A DNA stretch of 64,000 nucleotides from Termitomyces sp. T153. Taxonomy: Eukaryota > Basidiomycota > Agaricomycetes > Agaricales > Lyophyllaceae. Shown here one piece after another: positions 45,001 through 56,030 of the stretch (positions within the stretch are counted from its first letter, which is position 1; the number at the start of each line of letters is the position of its first letter). The stretch lies in NCBI GenBank assembly GCA_018296165.2, contig JACKQL020000019.1:248001-312000 (forward strand), given 5' to 3'. Under the pieces are notes generated by a model, which was not told where the DNA came from, searched no databases, and worked only from the letters and a program-made list of their open reading frames with translations. A program made the position numbers and the translations under genes.

Positions 45001-46595
45001 ATCAGTCATTAATCTAATCTCAATGAGTCTGAGATCAATGAGTCAAATATTGTCATTGGTGCAGACTACCATGTATCAGGTCCAGACTTCAATACTTGCA
45101 TTGATGGAAAAAAGGTTAAGCTAGCTACTCACTAGGAAAGGAAGCACAAGGGAAGCAAAAAACAGCTTATCAAAGAAAGCCTCAGTTTAGAGATGCATGC
45201 AAAAGGCCTCTCATGTTCTGCTGAACATATCTCAACCTTCTTCTGTTCATCCAACTGCAATACTGTCAAAACAGACACCAGTTGATCTGCTATATCTACT
45301 TGTGTTGCAGTTAGTATAGATACTTGAGTACCACCTATACTGCCAACTTGTATATACAAATGGTGATTCTATATATCAATGTTACAACTAACAATGGTAC
45401 TTTCCATCAATATATATGTAATGGACCAGGTAATGGACCAGGTCTTCCAGACTATTTTGGACTCAGTAGCATAGCCACTCCTATGAGGGAACATCAGCTG
45501 TGGATTGTCTAAGCCAAGCCCACCACTCACAACCTAACCCATCAGGCCATCAGTGGCAGCAGGCAAGCTAGCACAGTGGGCAAGAGGCAAGCATTCAGCA
45601 AGAGGAAAAGGTAGAGGGCAAGGAGTCCCACTGGCTGATGATAAGACCCTATTCCTGCTAAGCATTGATTTCTGTCTTGTCCTATATTTTGGCAACTTCC
45701 AGATTTTCTGGTTTCCAGATGATGTGATAGTTGTGTGACTTTGTCACATATAGTCTAGACCCTCAGCCCATTGGATGACTTTTTCTTTTTGAAGCCTAGT
45801 GACTTCCTAATAAAGTCACCAATCATATTTCTTTTCCTAGTATTATTGGCACAGTTTTCTTGTTACTAAATTGAGTTCCATTTACTTACTATGCAACACC
45901 CTAGTGGCCAGCATACTGACTGTCATTCCAGGTGTCAAATCTAACTACATTTTGGATTACTTACTTTCACATGGCATTCCTCCTGACTCACCTATATTGC
46001 TAATAACCAGTTCCCCATTATTGGCTCCTTTTGGTTTCATTAGTGTTACTTACTATAAATACCATCATATTTTCTGTACTACCATTGAAGAATTGTACCT
46101 CATTATAAGCTCCAGACATCAGATTTAAGTCTTGCAACTCTAAAGCTTTTTTTGCCTTAGTGCTCTCTCTTTTGAATTCATGTCCTTGTCATTTCACTCA
46201 GCTAGTACCACCTTATGGTACTATTTTATCAAGTCTACATTCAGTGCTAGCACTATGGCTAGTCTTGTTTTGTTATCATTCTTTTTTGCTAACACTCTTT
46301 ACTATCCCTAATGCCTCCTTGGTCAGCTTTGCTAGCAACTCCTGTTTAGTGACCTCATATCTACTCTTCTTGGGTTTACTCACAGAGTTTTCCTCTCCTC
46401 TTTGCTATCAGCCTTCTACTGATTGTGCACTAGTGACCTAGTACCACTTGTATCTAGTGGGATTTCTGAGACTTAGCTCAACTTGCACCTTCATTTCTTA
46501 TAGTTTAATTGTATTCTACTTGTAAAACCACTGGTCATTGTGTCCTCTGTATAGCAGCTAGGCAGTAACAGACATCATCACTGAGCTTACAGTCC
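45001..46595. repeat. CpG-depleted decayed repeats, class not determined
   Basis: No transposase, RT or integrase motif readable. 46372-46390 repeats the GGGTTTACTCA-containing tail of the 23692-24156 LTR family, so part of this stretch probably derives from it. Frames such as 46160-46441 are hydrophobic low-complexity translations of T-rich DNA. Confidence 0.4.
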
Positions 46596-46986
46596 TACTA
46601 GTGAGTAAACCCAGAAGTAGTGCTATTGTCAGAACTAAGGATATCCTATTCCTGAGTCCTTTCATATACTACATTGGCTAGTACTATGACTACTACCTAA
46701 TGACTAAGAGGTTGCCACTGACTACAAGCTATTGACTAAGCAGGCTGGTATGTAATAGGAGCATAGTAAGAAACAATAATTAGTACTGAGTAATGCCAAG
46801 GCAAAGTATGTAATTAAGTATCACACATAGAGTAGGTTCCAGAAGCTGGAGACTGGCTGACCTGTCAGGATGATGCCAAGATGAATGGAGAGTAAGAAAG
46901 AGCCAAGCAGCCCTGTGGATGGCTAGATAGATTGCCAAGCCCCATAGGCTAAGCCTGGCTAGGGTTCAGAGACCAGTCTCCTTACA
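46596..46986 (-). repeat. Solo LTR, inverted copy of the 23692-24156 family, target duplication AGTCC
   Basis: Read on the - strand it starts TGTAAGGAGAC and shares the block with GTAGTATATGAAAGG, ATAGGATATCCTTAG and ACAATAGCA with the 50318-50793 LTR. Direct repeats AGTCC flank it at 46591-46595 and 46987-46991. The other end reads CTAGTA rather than CA, so that boundary rests on the target duplication. Confidence 0.7.
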
Positions 46987-46991
46987 AGTCC

Positions 46992-47509
46992 CTAGGGTCT
47001 TTGTCTTTACCACAATGTGGAGTCACTTTTCCACTATAAGATTGCACTGAGGACTGGAGACTAAAGCTCAACCATAATCAACTGTTACAATGTTAGTATA
47101 AATTTTGATGTAGTAGCTTGAATTGCAAACTATATGTGTAAACAGATGGCTACCCTATTATAATGGCACAGGAGTTTGCAGCTAATCTGAAACAGGAGCC
47201 TTGGTCATTATTGAATAACTCATTTGATTTATTACTAATATAGAAGAAAGACACATGAAAACTTCTTCAATTTGTGTCACTGGTATTCATACAGAGTTAA
47301 CCAAGTATGTGACTTACTAAATGATAGTGACTCCAGTGATGGGGTCAATGATAAATTGCCTAAATTCTATATTGAGATGTAGAATCTGCCACTGGCAGGA
47401 AGAGACAACTTAAAGGATGTAATAAAGAATTATTGAGGTCACCTTCCTGTATATACTGGCAATATTGGCATGACTATGACCCTGATGGGAATGAAACATT
47501 GACTGTATT
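46992..47509. other. Decayed sequence, nothing identified
   Basis: AT-rich, CpG-poor, no open frame of note. Confidence 0.4.
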
Positions 47510-49187
47510 TGTAAGGGTAACCTCAGGAGGCCATGGCTCAATTGCATAATTGGCAGAGAGAGATCCAAAGATGGAAACTCATTGTAAATAGCCTTGATCT
47601 CCAGCCTCTAGGTACATGACCATATAAAAATATGACCATTATATAGCCCTTAGTCTGAAGTACATGTCCTCAGAAGATGAGAGGATGGGAATGGGAGGCC
47701 AGCTCAGAATCAAGGAGACAAGAATGGGGTCTAGATATAGATAATCTCTTAACATCACACCCCCTCTAGTGGGCAGCATCTCAATGTATGGGGTAGAAGA
47801 AGTTGCATATTGCTTAATTAGCTGCTAAAACCAGGTAAATGCCTTGGATTGCCTTTGGCACACCAGGGTGCCTGCAGTAAAAGTCCTAGACTACAGTGCA
47901 CATATATTTGCTTATGGTTCTCAAAAGATGTTTTCAATACTGTATCCTTCTTACTTTACCTTGAATCACAACTTTTCCCAGAATACTCTGCTATTTAGAA
48001 TTTTCTCCACTTTGTACTCTTTCTCATCATTAACCAGACAATGACCAAGAATAGGGTCTTCTGGAGCTGAGAAAAGCTTAATGATATAAAATGCAACTGG
48101 CATAGGCCCACAGAGAGTTTTAACCAGTAAGCTAATAGCCTTACCTGTCTCTCTACTATGAAGGGGCCAAAGTAACAATGTAACAGCTTCCAAAATGGTT
48201 GTGTTGTTTTTATGTCAGAGCTATCCAAATAGGCACAATAATGTCTGATATTAGTCATAATACTATGCCATGCCACCCTTTGCCTTTACCAATGCTGCCT
48301 TTGCCTCCTCCTGTAGAATCTGCCACAAACTAAGGGCCTTGGTCAGAGACATACTCATTAGATAGATCATGGAGCTTCCAATCATACTTCTGATACAAGT
48401 TGGTCTCTAGAGCAGAGCAGATAGTGTGAGTAGGAATCAAGTGAGCTTGCTGACCATATGGGTCCACCACTGCCATAACTGCATCATACCCATGAGCATC
48501 TTATGAGTAAGGAGCTGAAAAGTTCTGTCTAGGTGCAGAAAGAACCTTTCTGCAGCTGCTAGGGGCATGGGGGGAGTGATAGGAGGAGGAAGGAAATGTT
48601 CTAGGAGGGTCTGGAGAGAGAAGAATACTGCTTCAATAGTTTAACATAATATAGCAAGTTTAATAGTGTGGGAGGTAAGAGAGGCTGGAGTAAGTTGTAC
48701 TTGCATCTCTAGAGTCAACAAACAACTCCAGGCATTGCTCTGGAGGCTTGAAGCATCAGGGGGGGGTGCTGGAGGGGTTGGTTGGGTCATAGAAGTAGCA
48801 CAGGGGGCAGTAAGACACCAGCAGAGGAGAATCCTTTCAGCAGGAGAGAAATCTTTTAGCAGGGGAGAAACCTTTCAGTTGCCTCACCTTATTAAAGCAA
48901 TTGAAAAGGGGGCTCCCATACTAGAGCTAGAGGGCTCTGCTGTAAGGGAAACCTCAGGAGGCTGGTTTAATCACACAATTGGCAGAGGGAGATCCAAGAT
49001 GGAAATTCCTCACAAACAGCCTCAATCTCCAGTCTCCATGCATGTGACTGCATAAAAACATGATCAATATATAGCTCTTGGCTTAAAGTACTTGTTTACA
49101 AAAGATGGGAGAATAAGAATGAGAACAGAATTCAGTATGAATCAAGAAAACAAGAACAAAGTTTAGTATGGACAGTCCTTAATAGCA
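47510..49187 (-). mobile_element. Internally deleted Ty3/gypsy element related to 7610-14842
   Basis: Two similar LTRs, 47510-47754 (TGTAAGGGTAACCTCAGG to CTTAACA) and 48941-49187, enclose only about 1.2 kb. 47755-48500 is related to 7974-9100: polypurine tract complement TCACACCCCCTCT, chromodomain KEYKVEKILNSRVF (48090-48010, - strand) and integrase end. 48500-48940 resembles the gag start near the 5' LTR of the longer element. Everything between is missing. The flanking 5-mers do not match, so the target duplication is lost or the right end is imprecise. Confidence 0.78.
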
Positions 49188-49209
49188 TTAGAAGTAGATG
49201 AAAAACAAG

Positions 49210-49650
49210 TAGAATGTAGCACCTATCCTGAAATCCAAAGAAACAATATGAGGAAAAAAGATATTAGCAAAAGTATACCAAAATCATTAGTTATTATTGT
49301 TAAACTAAACAAGGATTTTGTCCATACACTAGTAAATTCTGGTTCATTGAGAGACTTTGCTTTGATCATGACTGTCAAACAATTAAAGCTGAAAAAATGA
49401 AAATTGATTGAGCCCATGCCAGTCCAGCTTGATATATAAGGATCATGCTCTAATATAAACTGTGTGACTACTGTCTTGGTATACTAACAAATATCCAAGA
49501 AAAGGTATTCCAATGTAATGAATCTGCAAAGATATGACATTATACTAAAAATCTCATGAAGATATCAATATGAAGTTATTTTTGAAATGAAGCCAGTTAT
49601 AATGAATAGTGCTACTGCTGTCTTGATAGTAGGAGGTGCCACAAAGAATG
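49210..49650 (+). pseudogene. Ty3/gypsy protease fragment on the + strand
   Basis: + strand peptides IPKSLVIIVKLNKDFVHTLV, NSGSLRDFALIMTVKQLKL and PMPVQLDI, then NCVTTVLVY and RYDIILKIS in broken frames. They follow the retropepsin pattern I-D-S-G-S-x-x-N-F ... P-x-x-v-x-L-A-x-x-G ... Y-D-v-I-L-G-x-x-W. The catalytic DSG is NSG. Orientation is opposite to the deleted element on its left. It may belong with the integrase fragment at 52790-53100, with the 50318-52123 element inserted between. Confidence 0.6.
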
Positions 49651-49806
49651 AAAAAAATACCAGGAGAGCTTAAAAAAAATAAGGTACAAACTTTACAAGT
49701 ATGCAGCATGCAGCAGCAAAAGATACTCCATTACTTCTACTAATATGAAGTTCCTCTAAATAATAATAAGTAAATATATCTCAGGTGACTGTTATGCTGT
49801 GCTAAA

Positions 49807-50133
49807 GTGTTCAAACTTCAAAAAATGAATGAAAAGAGAGCCATTTACATTAAGTCTGGATGTTGGAAAGTCACTACAGTCAAACAATTATTTGGCCACT
49901 ATTGTACTGCTCCACTGAATGTCATTGAATGCACACCAAGTAAACTTTGCATTACTGTGGATCATTCTTACCCCTACAACAACTCTTTAATTCACTTGGT
50001 AAACTCACACATTAACACCAAACACTTTCAATGTGACTGCAGCACCTTCTCTACATGCTGGTTGCTAGTCACAGACACTCCAGATGGGAAACAAAGTACC
50101 TATGATGTTTTTCAAGAAACTGAGGAAAGCTGA
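49807..50133 (+). pseudogene. Retroelement reverse transcriptase N-terminal fragment, possibly DIRS-like
   Basis: A 108-codon + strand frame with TPSKLCITVDHSYPYNNSLI, then NSHINTKHFQCDCSTFSTCW and LLVTDTPDGKQSTYDV. The pattern (K-x-R-x-I-x-D-x-S-Y-P, then N-S-x-I, W-G-T-F, then A-x-F-D-V) resembles RTs of tyrosine-recombinase (DIRS-type) retroelements from Agaricomycetes more than gypsy or copia RT. No recombinase or YxDD motif is visible nearby because the 50318 element follows. The class is an inference. Confidence 0.45.
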
Positions 50134-50317
50134 TAAAATGCCACACCTGTAAATTGTAAACAATCTGAAAGCTCAAAATGCTAACATGTACAAACAGTCT
50201 TTGCTGTTCTTAGATATGAAAGGTATTTTGAAATGCACAGCATGCACAAAGTACTATCATCAATAAATAGTCAAGATGCCTACAAATAAATCTGTATAAG
50301 CCAAAATATGCCAAATG

Positions 50318-50793
50318 TGTAAGGGGACAACCCTTATTAAGTAACTCTGATTCTATCCAGCCTTAATCATAGGTATAGCATCATCTCTAGCATATCTGAT
50401 CAACCAGCCACCAAGCTCCTACATTCTCTGACAGTAGTAATCAGCCCTTTGTAGTCATTGGACTCTATTTCCTCTTTTGACATATTGTTAGTCATTATTG
50501 TTTAGCATACCCAGGCCACTTACCATATATAGCATTAGTCATAGCATAGCCATGGATGTAGTATATAAACCAGTCTGAAGGATAGGATATCCTTAAACCA
50601 AACAATAGCAGTGTCTTTTTGGCCTATCCACTAGACTGACTATAAGAGCTCTAGCATCATCACCTTAGCCTTGCTCACTGTGCTTGCCTGCTTGCCTGAC
50701 TCTTAGCTGCTGCTACTGCCCTTTGACTCTCACTTGCTACTTGTGTTACTTGTCATTGCCAGGTTCATTCATGGTTGTGCTTGATTCCTTACA
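50318..50793 (+). repeat. 5' LTR of the non-autonomous element
   Basis: 476 bp, TGTAAGGGGACAACCC to TTCCTTACA. It contains a TATA-like GTAGTATATAAACC near 50560. Confidence 0.85.
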
Positions 50794-50859
50794 GCTTGTT
50801 CACTCTCCTATGCTGTTCATATTTTTAGCCCACAGCACTTAACCTACTCCCTACCTTTG

Positions 50860-51855
50860 GTCTCACCCTTACCTCAAGACTCTATGTTGTCCTCTGCCAC
50901 CTCATCCAATCCTGCCAACACTATCAAGAGACTGCTAACTTTTGTAGCAGTACTTAAGAGCAGACTAGCAGCACTTGAGTCTGGTCATACACTCTTGCCC
51001 ACTGTCACTACTGTTGCTGCTGCCCAAATGGCCTCACAGCCTAGTATAGGTGGTCACTGGGGCAGTGTAGGCATGGCAACATGATCAGCTCTTTCAGGGC
51101 AGCTGAAGCCCCTGTTCACCACCAAAACTCCTACTGTGCTCACCTCTCATATTCCTCAATGTATAGCATGCCCTACCTCTAATGCTCCCCTTGCCATCCT
51201 CCTTGCTTGGGACCTCCCTCTTACAAATGGCCATACCTTACATTTCAAGTGTGCACTCAAACTTCTCTTGTTGTGCATATGGTTGGTCATCAAGGACAGG
51301 GCCTTAAACAAGCCCTAGACATTTCTGGCACCTACTTGGCTGCCTTTATGGTTGGCTTAGCTGGAGGAGACTGCTGGTTCATCTCTATCAGGGGCTCTGA
51401 TCAGCAGATTGTAGAGGCCCTCATGGTTATTGAAAAGCAGATAGCTAAGAAGTGAGTCCACATACCATAGAAGTGACATACAGGCAATGTCACACTGGCA
51501 GTTGCTAGGCTGGCATCTTCAGGACACACTGCATTGTCCACTCCTACTCCTACCTAGCCTGGAGTGCCCTTCTCTAGTGCTCTACTAGTGTCTTCTTTGT
51601 TGGCTCTGGCTGCTACCCTCTCTACCCAGCAACCTCTGTCTCTCTCTCTGGACTCACCAATGAGGAGCATTCACTCATTTGGGGCCACTCCAGCTTCTCT
51701 GATGAACACCTCTTCTCCTATGGCCCTCTCTACACCAGCACCTAATGCATCGGCCACAGTTATATCTTATAGTTTTGGACATTACTCTGGGACTGCCACT
51801 CCTGCCACACCTGCCACTGCTCATTGCAGTCAGATGTTCTGCAGAAGGTAACACT
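50860..51855 (+). pseudogene. Gag-like frame with coiled coil and KH-like module
   Basis: Three + strand open segments in order. 50857-51084 has TIKRLLTFVAVLKSRLAALE, a likely coiled coil. 51207-51455 has VVHMVGHQGQGLKQALDISG, then GDCWFISIRGSDQQIVEALM and VIEKQIAKK. This looks like a KH RNA-binding fold: a GxxG loop (GHQG) after a beta strand, two helices, beta strands around FISIRG, and a final helix. 51564-51851 is serine-, threonine- and alanine-rich. Stops and frame changes join them, so the present copy cannot make one protein. The KH assignment is by pattern only. Confidence 0.5.
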
Positions 51856-51877
51856 GTTTGTTGGGTCAATGAACCTT

Positions 51878-51890
51878 GAGAGGGGGGTGA
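51878..51890 (+). other. Polypurine tract of the non-autonomous element
   Basis: GAGAGGGGGGTGA directly before the 3' LTR, which fixes the element's orientation as +. Confidence 0.85.
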
Positions 51891-52123
51891 TGTAAGAGAA
51901 CAACCCTTATTAAAACACTAACTCTATCTGGCCTTAGTCATAGGTATAGCATCATCTCTAGCATATCCAATTGACCAGCCACCAAGCTCCTACACTCTCC
52001 AATCAGTAGTAGTCAGCCCTTTGTAGTCATTGGACCCTATTTCTCCTTTTGACATATTGTTAGTTATTACTGTTTAGCATACCCAGGCCACTTACCACAT
52101 ATAGCATTAGTCATAGCATAGCC
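51891..52123 (+). repeat. 3' LTR of the non-autonomous element, truncated
   Basis: Matches the first half of 50318-50793, with TAAGAGAACAACCC replacing TAAGGGGACAACCC. The match stops at CATAGCATAGCC (52123); the distal half is missing. Confidence 0.82.
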
Positions 52124-52789
52124 TACCTGCCTTTTTCTCAACAAAATTGAGATTTTCATCATAGAAACTATACTACACAACTGAGACATGCTACATGGCA
52201 TCTGATTTTGGTGGTTCACAGAACATAAAGGTTTAATTCATTTGATAAAATAGAAAGATTTATCAGAAAGATAGGCAAGATTGCTTGAGAATATTTCTGG
52301 CTTTGATTTTAAAATCATTTATATGCCTAGACTCAAGAATATACTATTGGACACCCTGTCTCATATGTACTCAAATGATGAGCCTGGAACAGTGCATGTG
52401 AGAAGTGAATATACTTTGATGTCATAGATAAGGACAGTAGCAGTTTGTCTTGATGTTAGTTTTAGTCTTGATAGAGGGCAAGAGTGCCTCTGCACTGGAT
52501 AAACTTAAACTTCAGGTTTTTGAAGAAAATATAATCAGGCAATCACAACTAGTGAAGCAAAAAGGGGTATATGATAGAAAAGTCATTGAATCTACTGAAA
52601 TTGAGTAGCCAGAAAAGTCAGATGAGTTCACAGCCAAAGTAGCACCACTTTTTGTCCTTCAGGGACCTAGAAAATGAGCAGAGGGAAATAGCCCAGCTAC
52701 TCACCAACCCTCACTGGCCTTGCACAAAAGGAAACTTCATTTATGTATTTTTGGTTGCCATGATGCTGAGTTGACAAGCCTTATGGATT
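52124..52789. other. Decayed repeat sequence
   Basis: CpG-poor. 52540-52640 may hold remnants of the gypsy RT-integrase linker, but no motif is secure. Confidence 0.35.
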
Positions 52790-53130
52790 GTATAGAGCAA
52801 TAGTTAATAATTGAGATTCTCACTTTATGAGCACTTTCTAAATACATTTGCATGGATTAATTGGAACTCAGTTAGACATATCATTAGCTTACAACCCAGA
52901 ATTTGATGGATCAGGCAAATAAACAATAGTACACATAATCAGACAAGTGTGAGAAATAAGCTTAAAGGTTGGATCATAAAAAACTTTCTGCAATAGAATT
53001 TGTCATTAATTCAGCACAGTCAGAAACCACTGGATACTTTCTAAATATAGGACATCTATCTAGGCCAATGATTTGGAACAAGTTTGCAGGAATAGGCCCA
53101 AAGTTTAACTTTCAAAACAGGTCTCACTAT
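52790..53130 (+). pseudogene. Ty3/gypsy integrase fragment on the + strand
   Basis: Peptides HGLIGTQLDISLAYNPEFDG then, past a stop, TIVHIIRQV and LKGWIIK follow the gypsy integrase run from L-x-G-x-x-x-x-x-S-T-A-Y-H-P-x-T-D-G (catalytic glutamate region) to the conserved W. Stops interrupt it. Orientation is the same as the protease fragment at 49210-49650. Confidence 0.6.
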
Positions 53131-56030
53131 GATTGAGGGTTGTTGCTGTGTAGGTTTATCTGTTGCAGAAGACAAGACACATACACTTCCTGCAGCTTGT
53201 TGCTGGTTATGATAAACTCCCATCCTCACCCATCTTTCTTACATCAATCAAATGATAACTGGATACATATGTGCAACACAATCTATGTCTGATAGGTCTG
53301 TACACACTTCTCTTAAAATTACATTGTCGCTCAGAGGTACTTTTCATATTGGATCACATTGATGACTATCAAAGCAAGTGACTGCCTGACTGCCATTCTC
53401 CTTAGGGATTTTGTGAAACCAATCCTTTCCTTTTTTGCCACATTATTCATGCATTATGCATTCACTTGCAAGCTAAGAACCTGGTCAGCACAAGATTCAA
53501 ATTCCAAATCTGCGAGATTCTGATTACAAATGTACTAACTAGAATAGTAATGTGACCTGATGTAACTATATTTTTCATTAGGTGACTTTGGCCCTGCATG
53601 CATTGATCCTGCCCGGCCAGCTTTTTGGCAACCTTCAACACACCTACGTTGTCTGAAGTCTTCAATCTTAGTATAGACATGTAGTAGGGCTCAACAATCA
53701 TTATTGGTGATACAGCAAGATAACGCCGAATCACAGTTTTCGGAGATTGCCGCGATCATGTGTCCAAGAGCCACATGACATGCCGAGCATCGGCAACAGC
53801 GGCCAATTCCAAAGTTGATTCCGTAACGCCCGCGTCTCGGCATGATCCGATTATTAAATTTAGGTAACTTATGTCAGAATTTACGAGATTCGATTTTGCA
53901 TCTAAGCTCTAAGAAATGATGGTCCCATGTATGATCTTGTCACAGTGAGTGGTACTGCCTTGCACATATTGTGGCAGGTAGGCAGAAAACAGATGCTCTG
54001 CCAGATTGTTAGCAGAAGCTCAAGGTAAAAGATTCTTCCTCATTATTATATGTTTGAAGGTCCAATGGTGATTTGGGATGGATCGTATTTGTGGGAATCA
54101 CAGCAGATGATGTGGTGAAGGCTTGAAAGTCACAAAATCAAGGTCTTTCAGTGTCGTAGGACTATCACCACTGCTTGACCAGTAGATATAACCGAGAGCA
54201 ATCTCTCACCCAGGATGATAGAATTTCTCCGTGATTCTTCCGCCTTCACGGAGTTCAATCATACTGATCAGCTGATCCAATCAATCAATGCGATTTGATT
54301 CCGCTCTTACATTGTCCCACCATGCGGCAAAATGATGTACGCGGTGGCCTAACGCTGATCTCCGACGTTCTTTGTCGAGTCATCATGATCAACAAACAAA
54401 AGTTTCTGCATGCGCACTTCCTCAGGTTCCGAGGGCTACCGAACGTCAACCAGAGAGATGGGATTGCGGTATCTTTAAGATTCAGACCGCGCCACTTCAA
54501 ATCAAGAAAGCATTCAATAACTATCACAAGGGCGACAACAAGGGGAGTCTCACACAATATCATGAGGTCGGAATGGCAGGCCGTATAATTGATGGATGGT
54601 GTCGTCTATGCTGTTTTGCTACTTTTTCTTTAGGATAAACACCCTCACACAGGACGTGAGAACGTATGAGACTAACTTTTCTTTGCATTTGTACATATCA
54701 CCAAAAATGCTTCCCCCATTTGTAGGGCGTAGGTGTAGCGTGTAGGGTGCATGGTTATTCCATTATATCGTGATAAGGTAGCTTGTTCTCTTTCTCAATC
54801 CTGAGTTTACTCGTGTAATGACTCCGGCCGGCTTTAGGAACGACCTGATGATATCAAGTTCTCCGATTAGCAAGTGACAAGTAAATTCAATGGTCTTTCG
54901 TCTCGTTCGAGTTCTCATATGTACCTTTGCAGTGGCGACCTACATCTCCCTTGCATCAACAACTCATGGGAGCACGTATATTTTGGCATATGGCCAATAT
55001 ATCTCCGCGAAGAGGATTAGCGTGGTTTCGGCATACATCCTATGGTCAAAGCTTCACCTCACAACAACAAAGGATGCGAACACAAGGTCTACCACACACG
55101 AAAGTTCAAGACATGGCGTGGGTTGTTGGTCGTTATCTCGCACAATAACCTCGTGTCAAGGTGAGTTCATCGTCAGATCATACATTTTCAATGCGCACGA
55201 GACAAGGCCATGCTACATAAAGCTTTTGGAGCAACGGCAAGACAATGTAGTAATCCATCTAACTTGATCTTGTTCAGATGCCAGACGTGCCAGATAAGTT
55301 GAATAAAGGGCGTTTTACTTGTTTCAAACTGTAGCCTGGTTGACAGCTGTATTTTCCTATGAAGAGTTCGACAATTCTTGCCATTGTTATGAATCGAAAT
55401 GTACTCGCGTGGTTTCCATGATTCCCGCTGTCGACGATTCAGATGCAGAGAGCACGAAACTGTATGGAATCGATACGCTGCTGTTGTCTTACTGCAATGT
55501 CCTACTATGAGATCCTCTCCTGGCCTCTGGCTCGAATTGGCAGTCCTATCAGTAACCATCTTGTCGCACGGAGAGCCCTTGGTATCATTGGTGCCTGACA
55601 TGGTTTAAACAGCCTTTGTTGTCCGGGCTTCAAGTTACAGTCCTTGGTGATCCTATTTCAAATGATCTGAATCTGAAGAACTGTTACCATTGTGGCACTT
55701 TTTCGTCGATAGCCTTGTTCGACGGGACTCAAGACCAGGGTCGAACGGGGAATGCAATAAGCGCGTTCCATTTTGCCCATTTTACAAGGACCTACAACAA
55801 GGACCCATTGCCGTAAACATGGGAACGGATTGCAACTGGTGTCGCTACCAATCGCCTGACAGGTAGACGTTGTATTGTTCGCAAAGGAATCACTGATGGA
55901 TTGGTTGCGATTATTCCCTTTTCAGGCAAATTATGAAGACAGTGATTACCTGTGTTTACATTGTGCCATTGATCGAATCCGGTAATTTTCCTGCCGATTG
56001 GATTGCTCTGTTTTTGGTTTTGCAGTATAA
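53131..56030. other. Transposon edge (to about 53690) and unassigned gene-island sequence
   Basis: CpG becomes normal from about 53700. No gene in 53700-56030 can be supported. The best candidate is a 125-codon + strand frame at 54890-55267 whose first 25 residues (MVFRLVRVLICTFAVATYIS) are signal-peptide-like. It has no known domain and other frames overlap it. 55900-56030 should hold the promoter of the Clp1-like gene. Confidence 0.4.

Larger units (their letters stand above)
50318..52123 (+). mobile_element. Non-autonomous LTR retroelement with KH-like gag and no pol, 3' LTR truncated
   Basis: 5' LTR 50318-50793, internal region 50794-51890, polypurine tract GAGAGGGGGGTGA at 51878-51890, and a truncated 3' LTR from 51891. 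All are on the + strand and both LTRs belong to the 23692-24156 family. The 1.1 kb internal region codes for gag-like peptides only; no protease, integrase or RT motif is present. This is the structure of a short non-autonomous LTR element mobilised by a relative, or of a deletion derivative. Confidence 0.78.

Noticed and set aside
53480..53540. Weak tRNA B-box-like string near GATTCAAATTCC
   Set aside because: One position off consensus and no cloverleaf could be folded around it.
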